Origin: Desulfovibrionaceae bacterium
Lineage (GTDB): Bacteria; Desulfobacterota; Desulfovibrionia; Desulfovibrionales; Desulfovibrionaceae
DNA: 64,000 bases
Assembly: GCA_031082225.1 (NCBI GenBank)
Contig: JAVHLG010000008.1
Span: forward strand, 9,702-73,701
Reading direction: 5' to 3'
Shown here: positions 45,581-54,827 of the stretch, in pieces
Numbering within the stretch: the first letter of the stretch is position 1
How the letters are laid out: each line of letters opens with the position of its first letter
Made by a program: the position numbers and the translations under genes
Notes under the pieces: model-generated
What the model was told of the DNA's origin: nothing
Database searches by the model: none
The model's input: only the letters and a program-made list of their open reading frames with translations

Positions 45581-47062
45581 CTATTTGCCGTCCGTCACCG
45601 GGATGGTGCGGAACAGGCTTTGTCCCTGGCGCTTGATCAGGAGCATGACCACGCCTTTTTTCTTGCCATCCTCCTTGACCGCCTTGGTGAAGGCGTCCAC
45701 GGAGGTGACGGGGGACTGGTTGATCTCCAGGATCACGTCTCCGGGCCGGACCTCGGCCTCTTCGGCGGCGGAGCCTTCGGCCACCCCGGCTACAAGCAGC
45801 CCTTCGGCCTTGTCCAGGCCCAGGGCCTTGGCCTCCTGGCCGCTCACCGGACGCAGGGAGAGGCCAAGCAGGGACGCGCTTGCGGTCTCGTCCTCGCCGT
45901 TTTGCATCTCGCCCTGGGCCAGGTTCTTGGAGTCGCGCTCACCCAGGCTGACGCGGATCTTGCTCGTGGAACCCTTGCGCAGGATGGTCAACTCCGCTTT
46001 CTCGCCGGGCCGGATGGCCGCCACCTTGCGCAACAGCGCGTTGGTGTCCTCCACGGCCTCGCCGTTGACCGCGGTGATGACGTCGCCAGCCTTCAGCCCC
46101 GCCTTGTCCGCCGGATCGCCGGGGATGACCGAAGTCAGAAGCGCGCCCTTGGTGTCCTTCATGTCCAGGGCCTTGGCGGTGTTCTCGTCGATGTTCTGGA
46201 TGGTCACGCCGAGCCAGCCGCGCTTGACGGACTTGTTTTCGCGCAGTTGGCTGATGATGTCCTTGGCCATGTTGCTGGGGATGGCGAAGCCGATGCCCTG
46301 GCCCGAGGCCACGATGGCGGTGTTGATGCCGATGACCCGGCCGTCCAGGTCCAGAAGCGGGCCGCCGGAGTTGCCGGGGTTGATGGAGGCGTCGGTCTGG
46401 ATGAAGTTGTCGAAGGGACCGGCCCCGATGATGCGGCCCTTGGCGGACACGATGCCCACGGTGACGGTGTTTTGCAGGCCGAAGGGGTTGCCGATGGCCA
46501 CCACCCATTCCCCGACCTTGAGCGCGCCGGAGTCGCCGAATTCAAGATAGGGCAGGTCGTTTTTTCCGTCGATCTTGATCAGGGCCAGATCCATCTCCGG
46601 ATCGCGGCCGATGACCTTGGCGGTCAGGGGCTTGTCCGCGTCGCGCAACAGCACCTTGACCTCGTCGGCCTGGTCGATGACGTGGTTGTTGGTCACGATG
46701 TAGCCGTCGCGGGAGATGATGAAGCCCGAGCCCAGGGAGCGCTGCTTGGGGCCGCGCTCACGGCCCTGGGGACCGCCCTGGGGTCCGCCGTGGGGGCCGC
46801 CCTGGGGGCCCTGGGGACCAAAGAAGCGGTCGAACTGGTCGAAAAAGTCATCGAAGGGGGTGCCCTTGCGCGGCATCTGTTGGAAGAAGTCGCGCAGTTT
46901 GCCCTGGTTGCCTACGGTTTTGGTGGTGGAGATGTTGACCACGGCCGGGCCTGCCTTTTCCGCCAGGGTGGTGATCTCCGGCAGGGAGGAGGCCAGGCCG
47001 GGGGCGGCCAGGACGAAGATGGCGAGTATCGCCAGAAGGGACGATTTCACGCTGCGGATCAT
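45581..47062 (-). CDS. DegP/HtrA-type periplasmic serine protease (two PDZ)
   Basis: SGFIISRDGYIVTNNHVID, DASINPGNSGGPLLD, PDZ repeats; start MIRSVKSSLLAIL (signal peptide) at 47062. Confidence 0.95.
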   Translation of the reverse strand: MIRSVKSSLLAILAIFVLAAPGLASSLPEITTLAEKAGPAVVNISTTKTVGNQGKLRDFFQQMPRKGTPFDDFFDQFDRFFGPQGPQGGPHGGPQGGPQGRERGPKQRSLGSGFIISRDGYIVTNNHVIDQADEVKVLLRDADKPLTAKVIGRDPEMDLALIKIDGKNDLPYLEFGDSGALKVGEWVVAIGNPFGLQNTVTVGIVSAKGRIIGAGPFDNFIQTDASINPGNSGGPLLDLDGRVIGINTAIVASGQGIGFAIPSNMAKDIISQLRENKSVKRGWLGVTIQNIDENTAKALDMKDTKGALLTSVIPGDPADKAGLKAGDVITAVNGEAVEDTNALLRKVAAIRPGEKAELTILRKGSTSKIRVSLGERDSKNLAQGEMQNGEDETASASLLGLSLRPVSGQEAKALGLDKAEGLLVAGVAEGSAAEEAEVRPGDVILEINQSPVTSVDAFTKAVKEDGKKKGVVMLLIKRQGQSLFRTIPVTDGK

Positions 47063-47419
47063 GTGGTTCTCCTGGGTCACGCGGTGCGTCGCCATGCCCC
47101 GCAAGGGGATGCGTCGGCGCCTGTGGGTGCGTCCGGGGCGTCGGTCCTGTCCGGGGGATCCCTGGACAAGACGTTTGACGCACCGCCGATTACAGATGGT
47201 ATACGCTGCTGCCGGTCTTTGTAAACCGGCCCCGCTCCGAGTGTCCGCCTGTCGCGGCGTCGTTGCGGGATTCCGGATCACGGCGCGCTAACGCGTCGCC
47301 GGGGCCTTTGCCGTCGCCGCCATCTTGACAAGGAGGGCGGCGAAAAATATTATGACAAATTCGGGCTTCGTCAAGGTGTGTGGGCGCATGACCCCTTGCC
47401 CAAAGCCCTTCCGGTCCGT

Positions 47420-47496
<77 letters not shown>

Positions 47497-47506
47497 TGCA
47501 CGTCAG

Positions 47507-47534
47507 GGACGCGGTCTTGGCCGCGTCCTTTTTT
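47507..47534 (+). terminator. Intrinsic terminator after tRNA-Arg
   Basis: GGACGCGG tcttgg CCGCGTCC TTTTTT. Confidence 0.92.
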
Positions 47535-47945
47535 CATGCGCCGACCGGGACACTCCCCCCTCATCAAGAACCGTGCCTTTGTGCATTCTCCACGTTTTAG
47601 CGGGATTTGTCTTCTTTTTTACCATTTTCTGGTCGGGTGAGTGCAAGATCGTGCACATTGTCTGTGCAGACATGTGCAGCGGGCTGGCCGCAGACCCGGG
47701 CCGGGTGATCGCGACGCCGCCGGGGGAACGCTGGAAATGTCCCGTGCGGCGCGGGATGCGTTGGGCCGGAGTCGCCGCCGCGCCCCTCGCCGCCATTGAC
47801 GCATTACGGCGGCTACCTGTAAAGAAAATGATACAGATGGGTCGATGACCCGCCCCGGTCGCTTCGCGCCCCGTCCGCTCCTACATCCCTGAAGGCGGAC
47901 GGCGCGAGAAACCACGTCGCACATCCGTCCCAGGGGGAACGCGCC

Positions 47946-48614
47946 ATGAAAACACGTGTCCCGGCGTTTATCATCCCGATGCTCGTTTTTTTCTGCCTGA
48001 CGGCGAATGCCCAGGAGGGCGGGCCCGTGGGGCATGCCCAGTCCGTGCACGGATCGGTCGACGCCCGGCAGCCGGGGCGGGATGCGCGGCTTCTGGCCGC
48101 CGCCGCCTGCGTCTACCGGGCCGATGTGGTCCGTACGGCCGCCGCCGCCCGGGCCCAGTTCCAGTTCCTCGACCAGTCCGTTCTGGTCATGGACGCCGAG
48201 ACCGAGATCGCCCTGTCGGAGTATGTCTATGCCTACGACAACCCTCCGGATGCGAACGCCATGGTCGTGACCGGGTCGGTGGGGGTGTTCCGGTTCATCA
48301 CCGGGAAAATGGCCCAGAAGCGTCCCGAGAGCTTTACGGTCCAGACCCCGCTTCTGGACATCGGGGTGCGCGGCACGGATATCGGCGTATCCGTCACGGC
48401 CGGTTCCGGACGGCTGTCCGTGCTGTCCGGCGGCCCGGCCCTGGTCACGGACAGGGAATTCGGGACCACGGCCGAGGTGGCTGCGGGACAAAGCGTGTCC
48501 AAGGAGCGCGGCCAGACCATGGGCGCTCCGCAGGCCACGCCCCCGGCGGTCACCGAGGTGTTCAACACGCTCTCGCCCGCCCCGGCCGATCCCGACGCGG
48601 GCGGCGGATGCTGA
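47946..48614 (+). CDS. FecR domain-containing secreted protein
   Basis: Signal peptide; GSVDARQPGRDARLLAAAACVYRADVVRTAAAARAQFQFLDQSVLVMDAETEIAL; TPLLDIGVRGTDIGVSV. Confidence 0.85.
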   Translation: MKTRVPAFIIPMLVFFCLTANAQEGGPVGHAQSVHGSVDARQPGRDARLLAAAACVYRADVVRTAAAARAQFQFLDQSVLVMDAETEIALSEYVYAYDNPPDANAMVVTGSVGVFRFITGKMAQKRPESFTVQTPLLDIGVRGTDIGVSVTAGSGRLSVLSGGPALVTDREFGTTAEVAAGQSVSKERGQTMGAPQATPPAVTEVFNTLSPAPADPDAGGGC

Positions 48615-48648
48615 AATAACGGCCCTGCAGGCGTAAGGAGACCGAGCC

Positions 48649-48912
48649 ATGCGCATCACCCCGTTTCTTTTGACCATCGCCATAACGGCCCTGGCCTCGG
48701 CGGGCGGAGCCTTGGAGGCCCGGGCGGACCGGGACATCCCCAACCCGCTGACCGGCGAGATCGTGGTCATGAAGTTCGCCAAGGCCCCGAACAGTCGTGA
48801 AATCACCAGGATCGGCCTGAAACTGGGCCGCAAGACCCTGGAAGACGTTCTGTCCGCCGCCGCCCCCGGGCAGGCGGCCAAGCTGGCCGGATGCCTGTCC
48901 GGCGGCAAATGA
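48649..48912 (+). CDS. Small secreted hypothetical protein
   Basis: MRITPFLLTIAITALASAGGALEARADRD signal peptide; 87 aa; co-directional, short gaps. Confidence 0.6.
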   Translation: MRITPFLLTIAITALASAGGALEARADRDIPNPLTGEIVVMKFAKAPNSREITRIGLKLGRKTLEDVLSAAAPGQAAKLAGCLSGGK

Positions 48913-48923
48913 GGAGGACGGAC

Positions 48924-49376
48924 ATGCCGCGACACCATGGAATCATGCGCCTGATGGCCCTGGCCGTCCTGGCGGCGTGCTGCCTGGCCGGACCGTGGGG
49001 GTGTCAGGCGGAAAAGGCCGGGACGTCTGGGGGGCGGCAAGCTGCCCCGCCGACCGCCGCAACGGCCTCCCTGACGTCGGCCGTCCGGGGGGGGCGGGCC
49101 GCAGCCCCGGCGGTGTCCGGGCAGGAACTTTTGGCCCGGGTCAAGCCGTTTCTGGATTGCGCCTACGCTGCCTATGTCTCGGCCCAGGCCGGGCAGAGGC
49201 AATACCGGCCCGAGGCGGCCACGGCCGCCTGCGCCGCCTGCGACACGCTCCTTGAGCCGTTTCGGGAGTTCGTTTTCGAACGGACCGGCAACGCGGACTA
49301 TGTGAACGAACTCAGCGGGGTGGTCCGGGAGCATGCCGCAGGCGTCATGCAGCAGGCCTCGGCTGCGGCCAAGTAG
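48924..49376 (+). CDS. Hypothetical lipoprotein
   Basis: MPRHHGIMRLMALAVLAACCLAGPWGCQAEKAG (lipobox-like). Confidence 0.6.
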   Translation: MPRHHGIMRLMALAVLAACCLAGPWGCQAEKAGTSGGRQAAPPTAATASLTSAVRGGRAAAPAVSGQELLARVKPFLDCAYAAYVSAQAGQRQYRPEAATAACAACDTLLEPFREFVFERTGNADYVNELSGVVREHAAGVMQQASAAAK

Positions 49377-49454
49377 GCGATTTCGTTTCATGCCCGGTGC
49401 GACGCGTCGGGAGGCGTCCCGGCCTGCGGCCGGGGCGGCCAGGGGAGGTGCGAC

Positions 49455-50471
49455 ATGAAGGGGCGTTTTCCACGCCATGGTCAGGGGCATGGGTTTTCCT
49501 CCCTGCCGCGCCCTGACGGGGCCTTATCCCGCCGGGAGTTTCTCAAGTGGCAGATGCGCGGGGCGCTGTGTCTTGCGGCCGGGGCGGCCGGGGCCGCCGG
49601 AATTGTCAATGTGGGGAATCTCGTCCTGCCGGATGACGCCCTGGCCGGGGCCGGACCGGACATCGCCCTGGCCACTGGACGTCCCGCCGCCGCCACCCGG
49701 GCGGCCGTGGAGCTTCTGGGCGGCATGGCGGCCTTCGTCAAGCCAGGCAGCCGGGTGGTCATCAAACCCAACATCTCCTTTCCCAATCCGCCCGAAGCCG
49801 CCACCACCACCCATCCCGAGGTGGTGCGGGAGCTGGCCGTCATGTGCCGCGAGGCCGGGGCCTCCCGGATCATGATCCTGGATCACACCCTCTATGACCG
49901 CGCGACCTGTCTGGAACAGTCCGGGGTGGCCGACGCCTGCGAATCCGTGGAACCCGGCATGGTCCAGGCCCTGGGCGACGCCCGGTTCTATCGCGAGTCG
50001 GACATCCCCCAGGGGGTGTCCATGAAGTCCACCCGGGTCATGGCCGACGTGCTCGAGGCCGACGTGCTCATCTCCGCGCCCGTGGCCAAGTCCCATTCCT
50101 CGGCCGGGGTGTCCCTGTCCATGAAAAACCTCATGGGCCTCATCTTCGACCGCAGCGTCATGCACTCCCGCCACGACCTGGACGTGGCCATCGTGGATCT
50201 GGTTTCGCTTTTGCGTCCGGCCCTGGCGGTGGTGGACGCCACCCGCGTTCTGACCACCAACGGTCCCGGCGGGCCGGGCAAGGTGGACGTTTTGGACACG
50301 GTCATCGCCTCCCGCGACCCCGTGGCTGCCGACGCCCGGGCCGTGCTGTTGTCCGAATGGTACGGCAGGCGGTTCGCCCCGCGACAGGTCAGGCACATCG
50401 CCCTGGCCCATGAACGGGGACTGGGGCGCATGGATGTGGAGAACCTGCGCGAGAGCCGCGTGGCGGTGTGA
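49455..50471 (+). CDS. DUF362 domain protein with Tat signal
   Basis: SRREFLKWQMRGALCLAAGAAGAAGI; VVIKPNISFPNPPEAATTTHPEVVRELAVMCREAGASRIMILDHT; SMKNLMGLIFDR. Confidence 0.87.
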   Translation: MKGRFPRHGQGHGFSSLPRPDGALSRREFLKWQMRGALCLAAGAAGAAGIVNVGNLVLPDDALAGAGPDIALATGRPAAATRAAVELLGGMAAFVKPGSRVVIKPNISFPNPPEAATTTHPEVVRELAVMCREAGASRIMILDHTLYDRATCLEQSGVADACESVEPGMVQALGDARFYRESDIPQGVSMKSTRVMADVLEADVLISAPVAKSHSSAGVSLSMKNLMGLIFDRSVMHSRHDLDVAIVDLVSLLRPALAVVDATRVLTTNGPGGPGKVDVLDTVIASRDPVAADARAVLLSEWYGRRFAPRQVRHIALAHERGLGRMDVENLRESRVAV

Positions 50472-52141
50472 TGGTTCTCAAGCGGGTCGTGCAGACGGCA
50501 AGCCTTGGGCTTTTTGCCTTCGCCGTGTGGGCCCTGGCCCGGGACTCCGGGATGTCCGGGCCCGGCGTGACCCTGGCCCGGTTTTTTTTGCGGCTCGATC
50601 CGGTGTTGGTCCTTGGCGTGGACATCGCGGCCCGGGCCCTGGCCGCATCCCTGTGGCTGGCCGGTGTCGTGGCCCTGTCCGGACTGGTTTTCGGGCGGGC
50701 CTTTTGCGGCAACATCTGTCCCATGGGGGCCACCCTGGACGTGGCCGGTCGGTTTGCGGGCCGAACCCGGCGATCCCGAGACCCCCGGGGTGTCGCCGCC
50801 GCCTCCGGGCCCGGTCCCCGGCGCATCAAGTACCTGGTTCTGGCTGGCGTGATGGCGTGCGCCCTGTGCGGGACATCCCTGGTCTTTTTCGTCTCCCCCC
50901 TGTCCCTGGTCACCCGGCTGTACGGGCTTTTTTTCCTGCCAGCGGCGGAGCTTGGGGCCCGTGCCGCCCTGGAGGCGGCCGACCCGCTGCTTCGCGCCCT
51001 GGACGCCAAGGCCTTGCTCTATTCCAGCCTCCCCAGCCACCGCTTCGCCGGGCAGCTTTTCATCGCGACCTTTTTCGGGACGCTTTTTTTTCTGGCCCGG
51101 CGCGATCCCCGCCTCTGGTGCCGCTTCATCTGTCCGGCCGGGGCGGTCATCGCCCTGTTCTCCCGCCGCCCGGCCCTTGTCGCCCGCCGGGTGGGGGAGG
51201 GCTGCACCGGGTGTGGGGCCTGTCGCCGGTCCTGCCCCATGGGGGCCATCCCGGCTGATCCCAAAGCCACCACCTTTTCCGAATGCATCGTCTGCCGCGC
51301 CTGCCTGGGCGTCTGCCCTGAGGGCGTGATCGCTTTTACCCCCTGGACTGGACCCCATGCCGGGGCTGCGGCGTCCCGGGAGCCGGTTCTGCCGTCGCGG
51401 CGGGAGTTTCTGGCTGCGGGGGTCGTGGGTGCCGGGGCGGCGCTGACGATGCTGACGGGCCTGTCCGAGGGCGTCACGGCCGACGATTCCGGCGGGCGTC
51501 CCCTGTCGCCTGCGGCCGTGCGGCCGCCCGGGGCGGTTCCCGAGCCGGATTTTCTGGCCCGGTGCGTGCGTTGCGGGGCCTGCATGCGGGCTTGTCCCAC
51601 CAACATGCTGCAACCGGCCCTTTTCTCCACGGGGTTGGCCGGGCTATTTTCCCCCCTGGCCGTGGCCCGGCGCGGCGGCTGCCAGCCGGACTGCACGGCC
51701 TGCGGCGAGGCGTGCCCCACCGGGGCCATCCGGAAACTGGTCCCGGCCGAGCGGATGTGGGCCAAGACGGGCACGGCCCAGGTATTGCGCCACAAGTGCC
51801 TGGCCTGGGAATTCAACCGCAAATGCCTTGTGTGCGATGAGGTCTGCCCGTACAACGCCCTGGAGTTTCGCCGGGCCGAGGGCCTTGACGTGGCCGTGCC
51901 CCATGTGATCGAGGACAAATGTACGGGCTGCGGCTGGTGCGAACGCCACTGTCCGGTGACCGCCGTCCCGGCCATCCGGGTGGAGCCCATGGGGGCGCTG
52001 CGGTTGGCCGCCGGGTCGTATCGCGAGGCCGGGCGGGCCATGGGCCTGCGCATCGAGCGCCGTCCCAAAAAGCGGCACATCGATCCGGCCGCCCCTGTCC
52101 GGGAGGGCGGAGACGGTCTGCCGCCGGGATTTACGCCCTGA
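50471..52141 (+). CDS. NapH-NapG-like polyferredoxin fusion (membrane 4Fe-4S domain plus Tat-like internal signal and 4Fe-4S domains)
   Basis: N-terminal TM segments, CTGCGACRRSCPMGAIPADP, then internal PSRREFLAAGVVGAGAALTML followed by CVRCGACMRACPTNML and CTGCGWCERHCPV. Confidence 0.85.
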   Translation: MVLKRVVQTASLGLFAFAVWALARDSGMSGPGVTLARFFLRLDPVLVLGVDIAARALAASLWLAGVVALSGLVFGRAFCGNICPMGATLDVAGRFAGRTRRSRDPRGVAAASGPGPRRIKYLVLAGVMACALCGTSLVFFVSPLSLVTRLYGLFFLPAAELGARAALEAADPLLRALDAKALLYSSLPSHRFAGQLFIATFFGTLFFLARRDPRLWCRFICPAGAVIALFSRRPALVARRVGEGCTGCGACRRSCPMGAIPADPKATTFSECIVCRACLGVCPEGVIAFTPWTGPHAGAAASREPVLPSRREFLAAGVVGAGAALTMLTGLSEGVTADDSGGRPLSPAAVRPPGAVPEPDFLARCVRCGACMRACPTNMLQPALFSTGLAGLFSPLAVARRGGCQPDCTACGEACPTGAIRKLVPAERMWAKTGTAQVLRHKCLAWEFNRKCLVCDEVCPYNALEFRRAEGLDVAVPHVIEDKCTGCGWCERHCPVTAVPAIRVEPMGALRLAAGSYREAGRAMGLRIERRPKKRHIDPAAPVREGGDGLPPGFTP

Positions 52142-52152
52142 GATCTGGCGGC

Positions 52153-52989
52153 ATGATTTCAAGCGAATCCATGAAGACATCAGACATCTCTTCCGTCCTG
52201 GCCGGATACGGCGTCTGCGTGGTGGCCGCCAGCGGCGGCGTGGACAGCCTGCTTCTGTCCGTTTTGGCCCACCGCGCCCTGGGGGCGGGGGCTGTGATCG
52301 CCCATGCCGCGAGCCCGGCCGTGCCCGCCGGGGACACGGCCCGGCTGCACCACGTGGCCCGCCTGGAGGGCTTTGCCGTGCGCCAGGTGGACGCCGGGGA
52401 GATGCGCGACCCGCGCTACCTGGAAAATCCCGTGGACCGCTGCTACTACTGCAAGACCGGCCTGTACCGGACGCTTTCCGCCCTGGCCCGGGAGACGGGC
52501 GCGGCCGTGGTGGCCAGCGGCACGAACCTGGACGATCTGTCCGACTACCGCCCGGGGCTTGTGGCCGCCAAGGATTTCGGCGTGCGCCATCCCTTTGTGG
52601 AGGCGGGCCTGACCAAGGCCGACATCCGGGCCATGGCCCGCGGCCTGGGGCTTTTTTTCGCCGATGCCCCGGCCTCGCCCTGCCTGGGCAGCCGCATCCA
52701 CACCGGCACCCCCATCACCCGGGAGCGCCTGGCCGCCGTGGCCTTTGCCGAGGACGCCCTGCGCCAGCGCCTGGGGCTCGATCTGGTGCGCTGCCGCATC
52801 CACGGCGACGCGGCCCTGATCGAGGTGGATCCGGCCCTTCTGGCGTCGGCTGACGGGCGGCAGGCGGAGATTACGGCCGCCGTGGCCGAGCTCGGCCGCC
52901 AGTTCACGGAACGTTTTCCAAACATCGCAACCATCGGCCTGGACCCCCGGGGCTATGCCCGGGGCCGGGCCTTCCATACCACTCCATGA
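52153..52989 (+). CDS. larE: ATP-dependent sacrificial sulfur transferase LarE
   Basis: PP-loop VVAASGGVDSLLLSVLAH; RCYYCKTGLY; SPCLGSRI; next to larB and larC. Confidence 0.92.
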   Translation: MISSESMKTSDISSVLAGYGVCVVAASGGVDSLLLSVLAHRALGAGAVIAHAASPAVPAGDTARLHHVARLEGFAVRQVDAGEMRDPRYLENPVDRCYYCKTGLYRTLSALARETGAAVVASGTNLDDLSDYRPGLVAAKDFGVRHPFVEAGLTKADIRAMARGLGLFFADAPASPCLGSRIHTGTPITRERLAAVAFAEDALRQRLGLDLVRCRIHGDAALIEVDPALLASADGRQAEITAAVAELGRQFTERFPNIATIGLDPRGYARGRAFHTTP

Positions 52990-53642
52990 GCCTTTTTTTC
53001 GACCACAGCCGCCAGGAGCGCATCGGCCTGCCCGAGACCGTGTTTTGCCAGGGCAAGCCCCTGGCGGTCATCGAGGGGCTTTTGCGGGAGCACGGCCGCC
53101 CCGGGGCCTCGCCGCTTCTGTTCACCCGTCTGGCCCCGGAGGTCTTCGCCACCCTGGTCCCGCAGGTCCGGGCCCTGGCCGACTACCACGCCCTGTCGCG
53201 CACGGCCTATACCGCTGTTTTGCCGACCGTGGCCCGGGGCCGGGTGGCCGTGGTCTCGGCCGGGACATCCGACGGCCCCGTGGCCCACGAGGCGGCCCGC
53301 ACCCTGGACTACCTGGGCATCCCGAACACCCTTTTCGAGGACAACGGCGTGGCCGGACTGTGGCGCATCGCCCGGAACCTGGACGAGATCAACAGCCACG
53401 ACGCAGTCATCGTGGCCGCCGGGATGGACGCCGCCCTGGCCTCGGTGGCCGGGGGACTGACGCCGAAACCGATCATCGCCGTGCCCACCTCCGTGGGCTA
53501 CGGGGTGGCCGAGGGCGGGCGGACCGCGCTTTTCGCCATGCTGGCCAGTTGCGCCCCGGGGGTGTGCGTGCAAAACATCGACAACGGCTACGGCGCGGCC
53601 TGCGCTGCGGCCCGGATCATCAGGCTTCTCAATGAAAAATGA
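52986..53642 (+). CDS. larB: Nickel-pincer cofactor biosynthesis protein LarB
   Basis: VVSAGTSDGPVAHEAARTLDYLGI, VVAAGMDAALASVAGGL, IAVPTSVGYG. Confidence 0.94.
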   Translation: MSLFFDHSRQERIGLPETVFCQGKPLAVIEGLLREHGRPGASPLLFTRLAPEVFATLVPQVRALADYHALSRTAYTAVLPTVARGRVAVVSAGTSDGPVAHEAARTLDYLGIPNTLFEDNGVAGLWRIARNLDEINSHDAVIVAAGMDAALASVAGGLTPKPIIAVPTSVGYGVAEGGRTALFAMLASCAPGVCVQNIDNGYGAACAAARIIRLLNEK

Positions 53643-54546
53643 TGCCGTCCCGGACCTCCCTGCCGGTCCCATCCTCGTGGTGCGCGCCCCGTCCGGGCTC
53701 TCGGGGGACATGTTCGTGGCCGGGCTTGTCCGCCTGGCCGACTTGGACGCCCAGGCCCTGGCCGGGATCGTGGCGCGGCTTGGGCTGCCCGAACTGGACG
53801 GCGCGTTGGCCGTGGTGGACACAACCGTGTCCGGCATCGCCGGGGCGGGCTGCGACATCCGGCTGCCGCATGTCCATTCCCACACCACCATGGCCGACAT
53901 CCGGGGGCTCATCGCCGCCGGGCGTCTGTCGCCGCGCGGCCGGGAGCTGGCGCTTACGGCCTTCGGGGAGCTGGCCCGGGCCGAGGCCGCCGTGCATGGC
54001 GTGGCCGTGGACGACGTGGCCTTCCATGAGGTGGGGGCCCTGGACAGCATCCTGGACGTGTGCCTGTCCGCCGAGCTTTTCGCCATGATCGATCCGTCGC
54101 GCTTCGTGTGCAGCCCCCTGCCCGTCAGCGACGGGGTGGTGGCCTGCGCCCACGGCCTTTTGTCCACGCCCGCCCCGGCCACCCTGGCCCTGCTTGAGGG
54201 CATGCCCATCTATGGAATTCCCGGGGCCGGGGAGACGGTCACCCCCACGGCGGCGGCGCTTCTGCGGGCCTTTGCCCCGCAGTTTGGCCCCTGGCCGCCC
54301 ATGCGGCTCACGCGCCAGGTCCGGGCCTACGGCGGCCGGATCATCCCCGGCGTGCCAAACGGCGCGATCTTCGCCCTGGGCCAGCCCCTGCCCGCCGGTC
54401 TGGCAGCCGAATGCCCCGCCGCCAAGGCGGACGGCGCGCCGCTGACTTGCCGTCCAGACCACCATCACGCCCACCCCGACCATGCCCACGGTCACGGCCA
54501 TGCCGGGGACGGGCCACCGCACCGCCGCGCCGGACATGGGGACTGA
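53632..54546 (+). CDS. larC: LarC1-type protein with His-rich C-terminus
   Basis: GLSGDMFVAGLVRL, VHGVAVDDVAFHEVGALDSILDV, LSTPAPATLALLEGMPIYG; ends in HHHAHPDHAHGHGHAGDGPPH; no LarC2-like segment follows. Confidence 0.85.
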   Translation: MKNDAVPDLPAGPILVVRAPSGLSGDMFVAGLVRLADLDAQALAGIVARLGLPELDGALAVVDTTVSGIAGAGCDIRLPHVHSHTTMADIRGLIAAGRLSPRGRELALTAFGELARAEAAVHGVAVDDVAFHEVGALDSILDVCLSAELFAMIDPSRFVCSPLPVSDGVVACAHGLLSTPAPATLALLEGMPIYGIPGAGETVTPTAAALLRAFAPQFGPWPPMRLTRQVRAYGGRIIPGVPNGAIFALGQPLPAGLAAECPAAKADGAPLTCRPDHHHAHPDHAHGHGHAGDGPPHRRAGHGD

Positions 54547-54660
54547 TCCGTTTCGCCCGGGGCGTGGCCGGACGCCGCATTGCGGCATGTCCCGCTCCGG
54601 AAACACGCCCGGCCCTCTTGTGATTTCATGAACAAGACCGCGGCGGATCGTGAACCGCTA

Positions 54661-54743
54661 CGGTAAACGGCGGGCAGGGTCCGGTAAACGGCAATACCGG
54701 GTCCGGGCGCAACGTATCACCGGGGCATCCGGGCCGTTTACCG
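54661..54743. promoter_or_regulatory. Three exact copies of CGGTAAACGGC (two direct, one inverted) upstream of acs
   Basis: 54661-54671, 54682-54692, and inverted GCCGTTTACCG 54733-54743. Confidence 0.7.
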
Positions 54744-54751
54744 AAAAGGCG

Positions 54752-54767
54752 TGGATATTCGTTTGCC
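54752..54767 (+). promoter_or_regulatory. Candidate sigma-54 (-24/-12) promoter of acs
   Basis: TGGATATTCGTTTGCC: GG-N10-GC with TTGC at -12. Confidence 0.45.
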
Positions 54768-54827
54768 GGGCGTGTAGGTTTCGCCCACGTTTGCAATGCG
54801 TTTCAACCAAGGAACCGGGGGGAGACG

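Noticed and set aside
46770-46815. Short repeats in the htrA gene (GPQGGPHGGPQGGPQG)
   Set aside because: In-frame low-complexity linker common in DegP-type proteases; no further signal.
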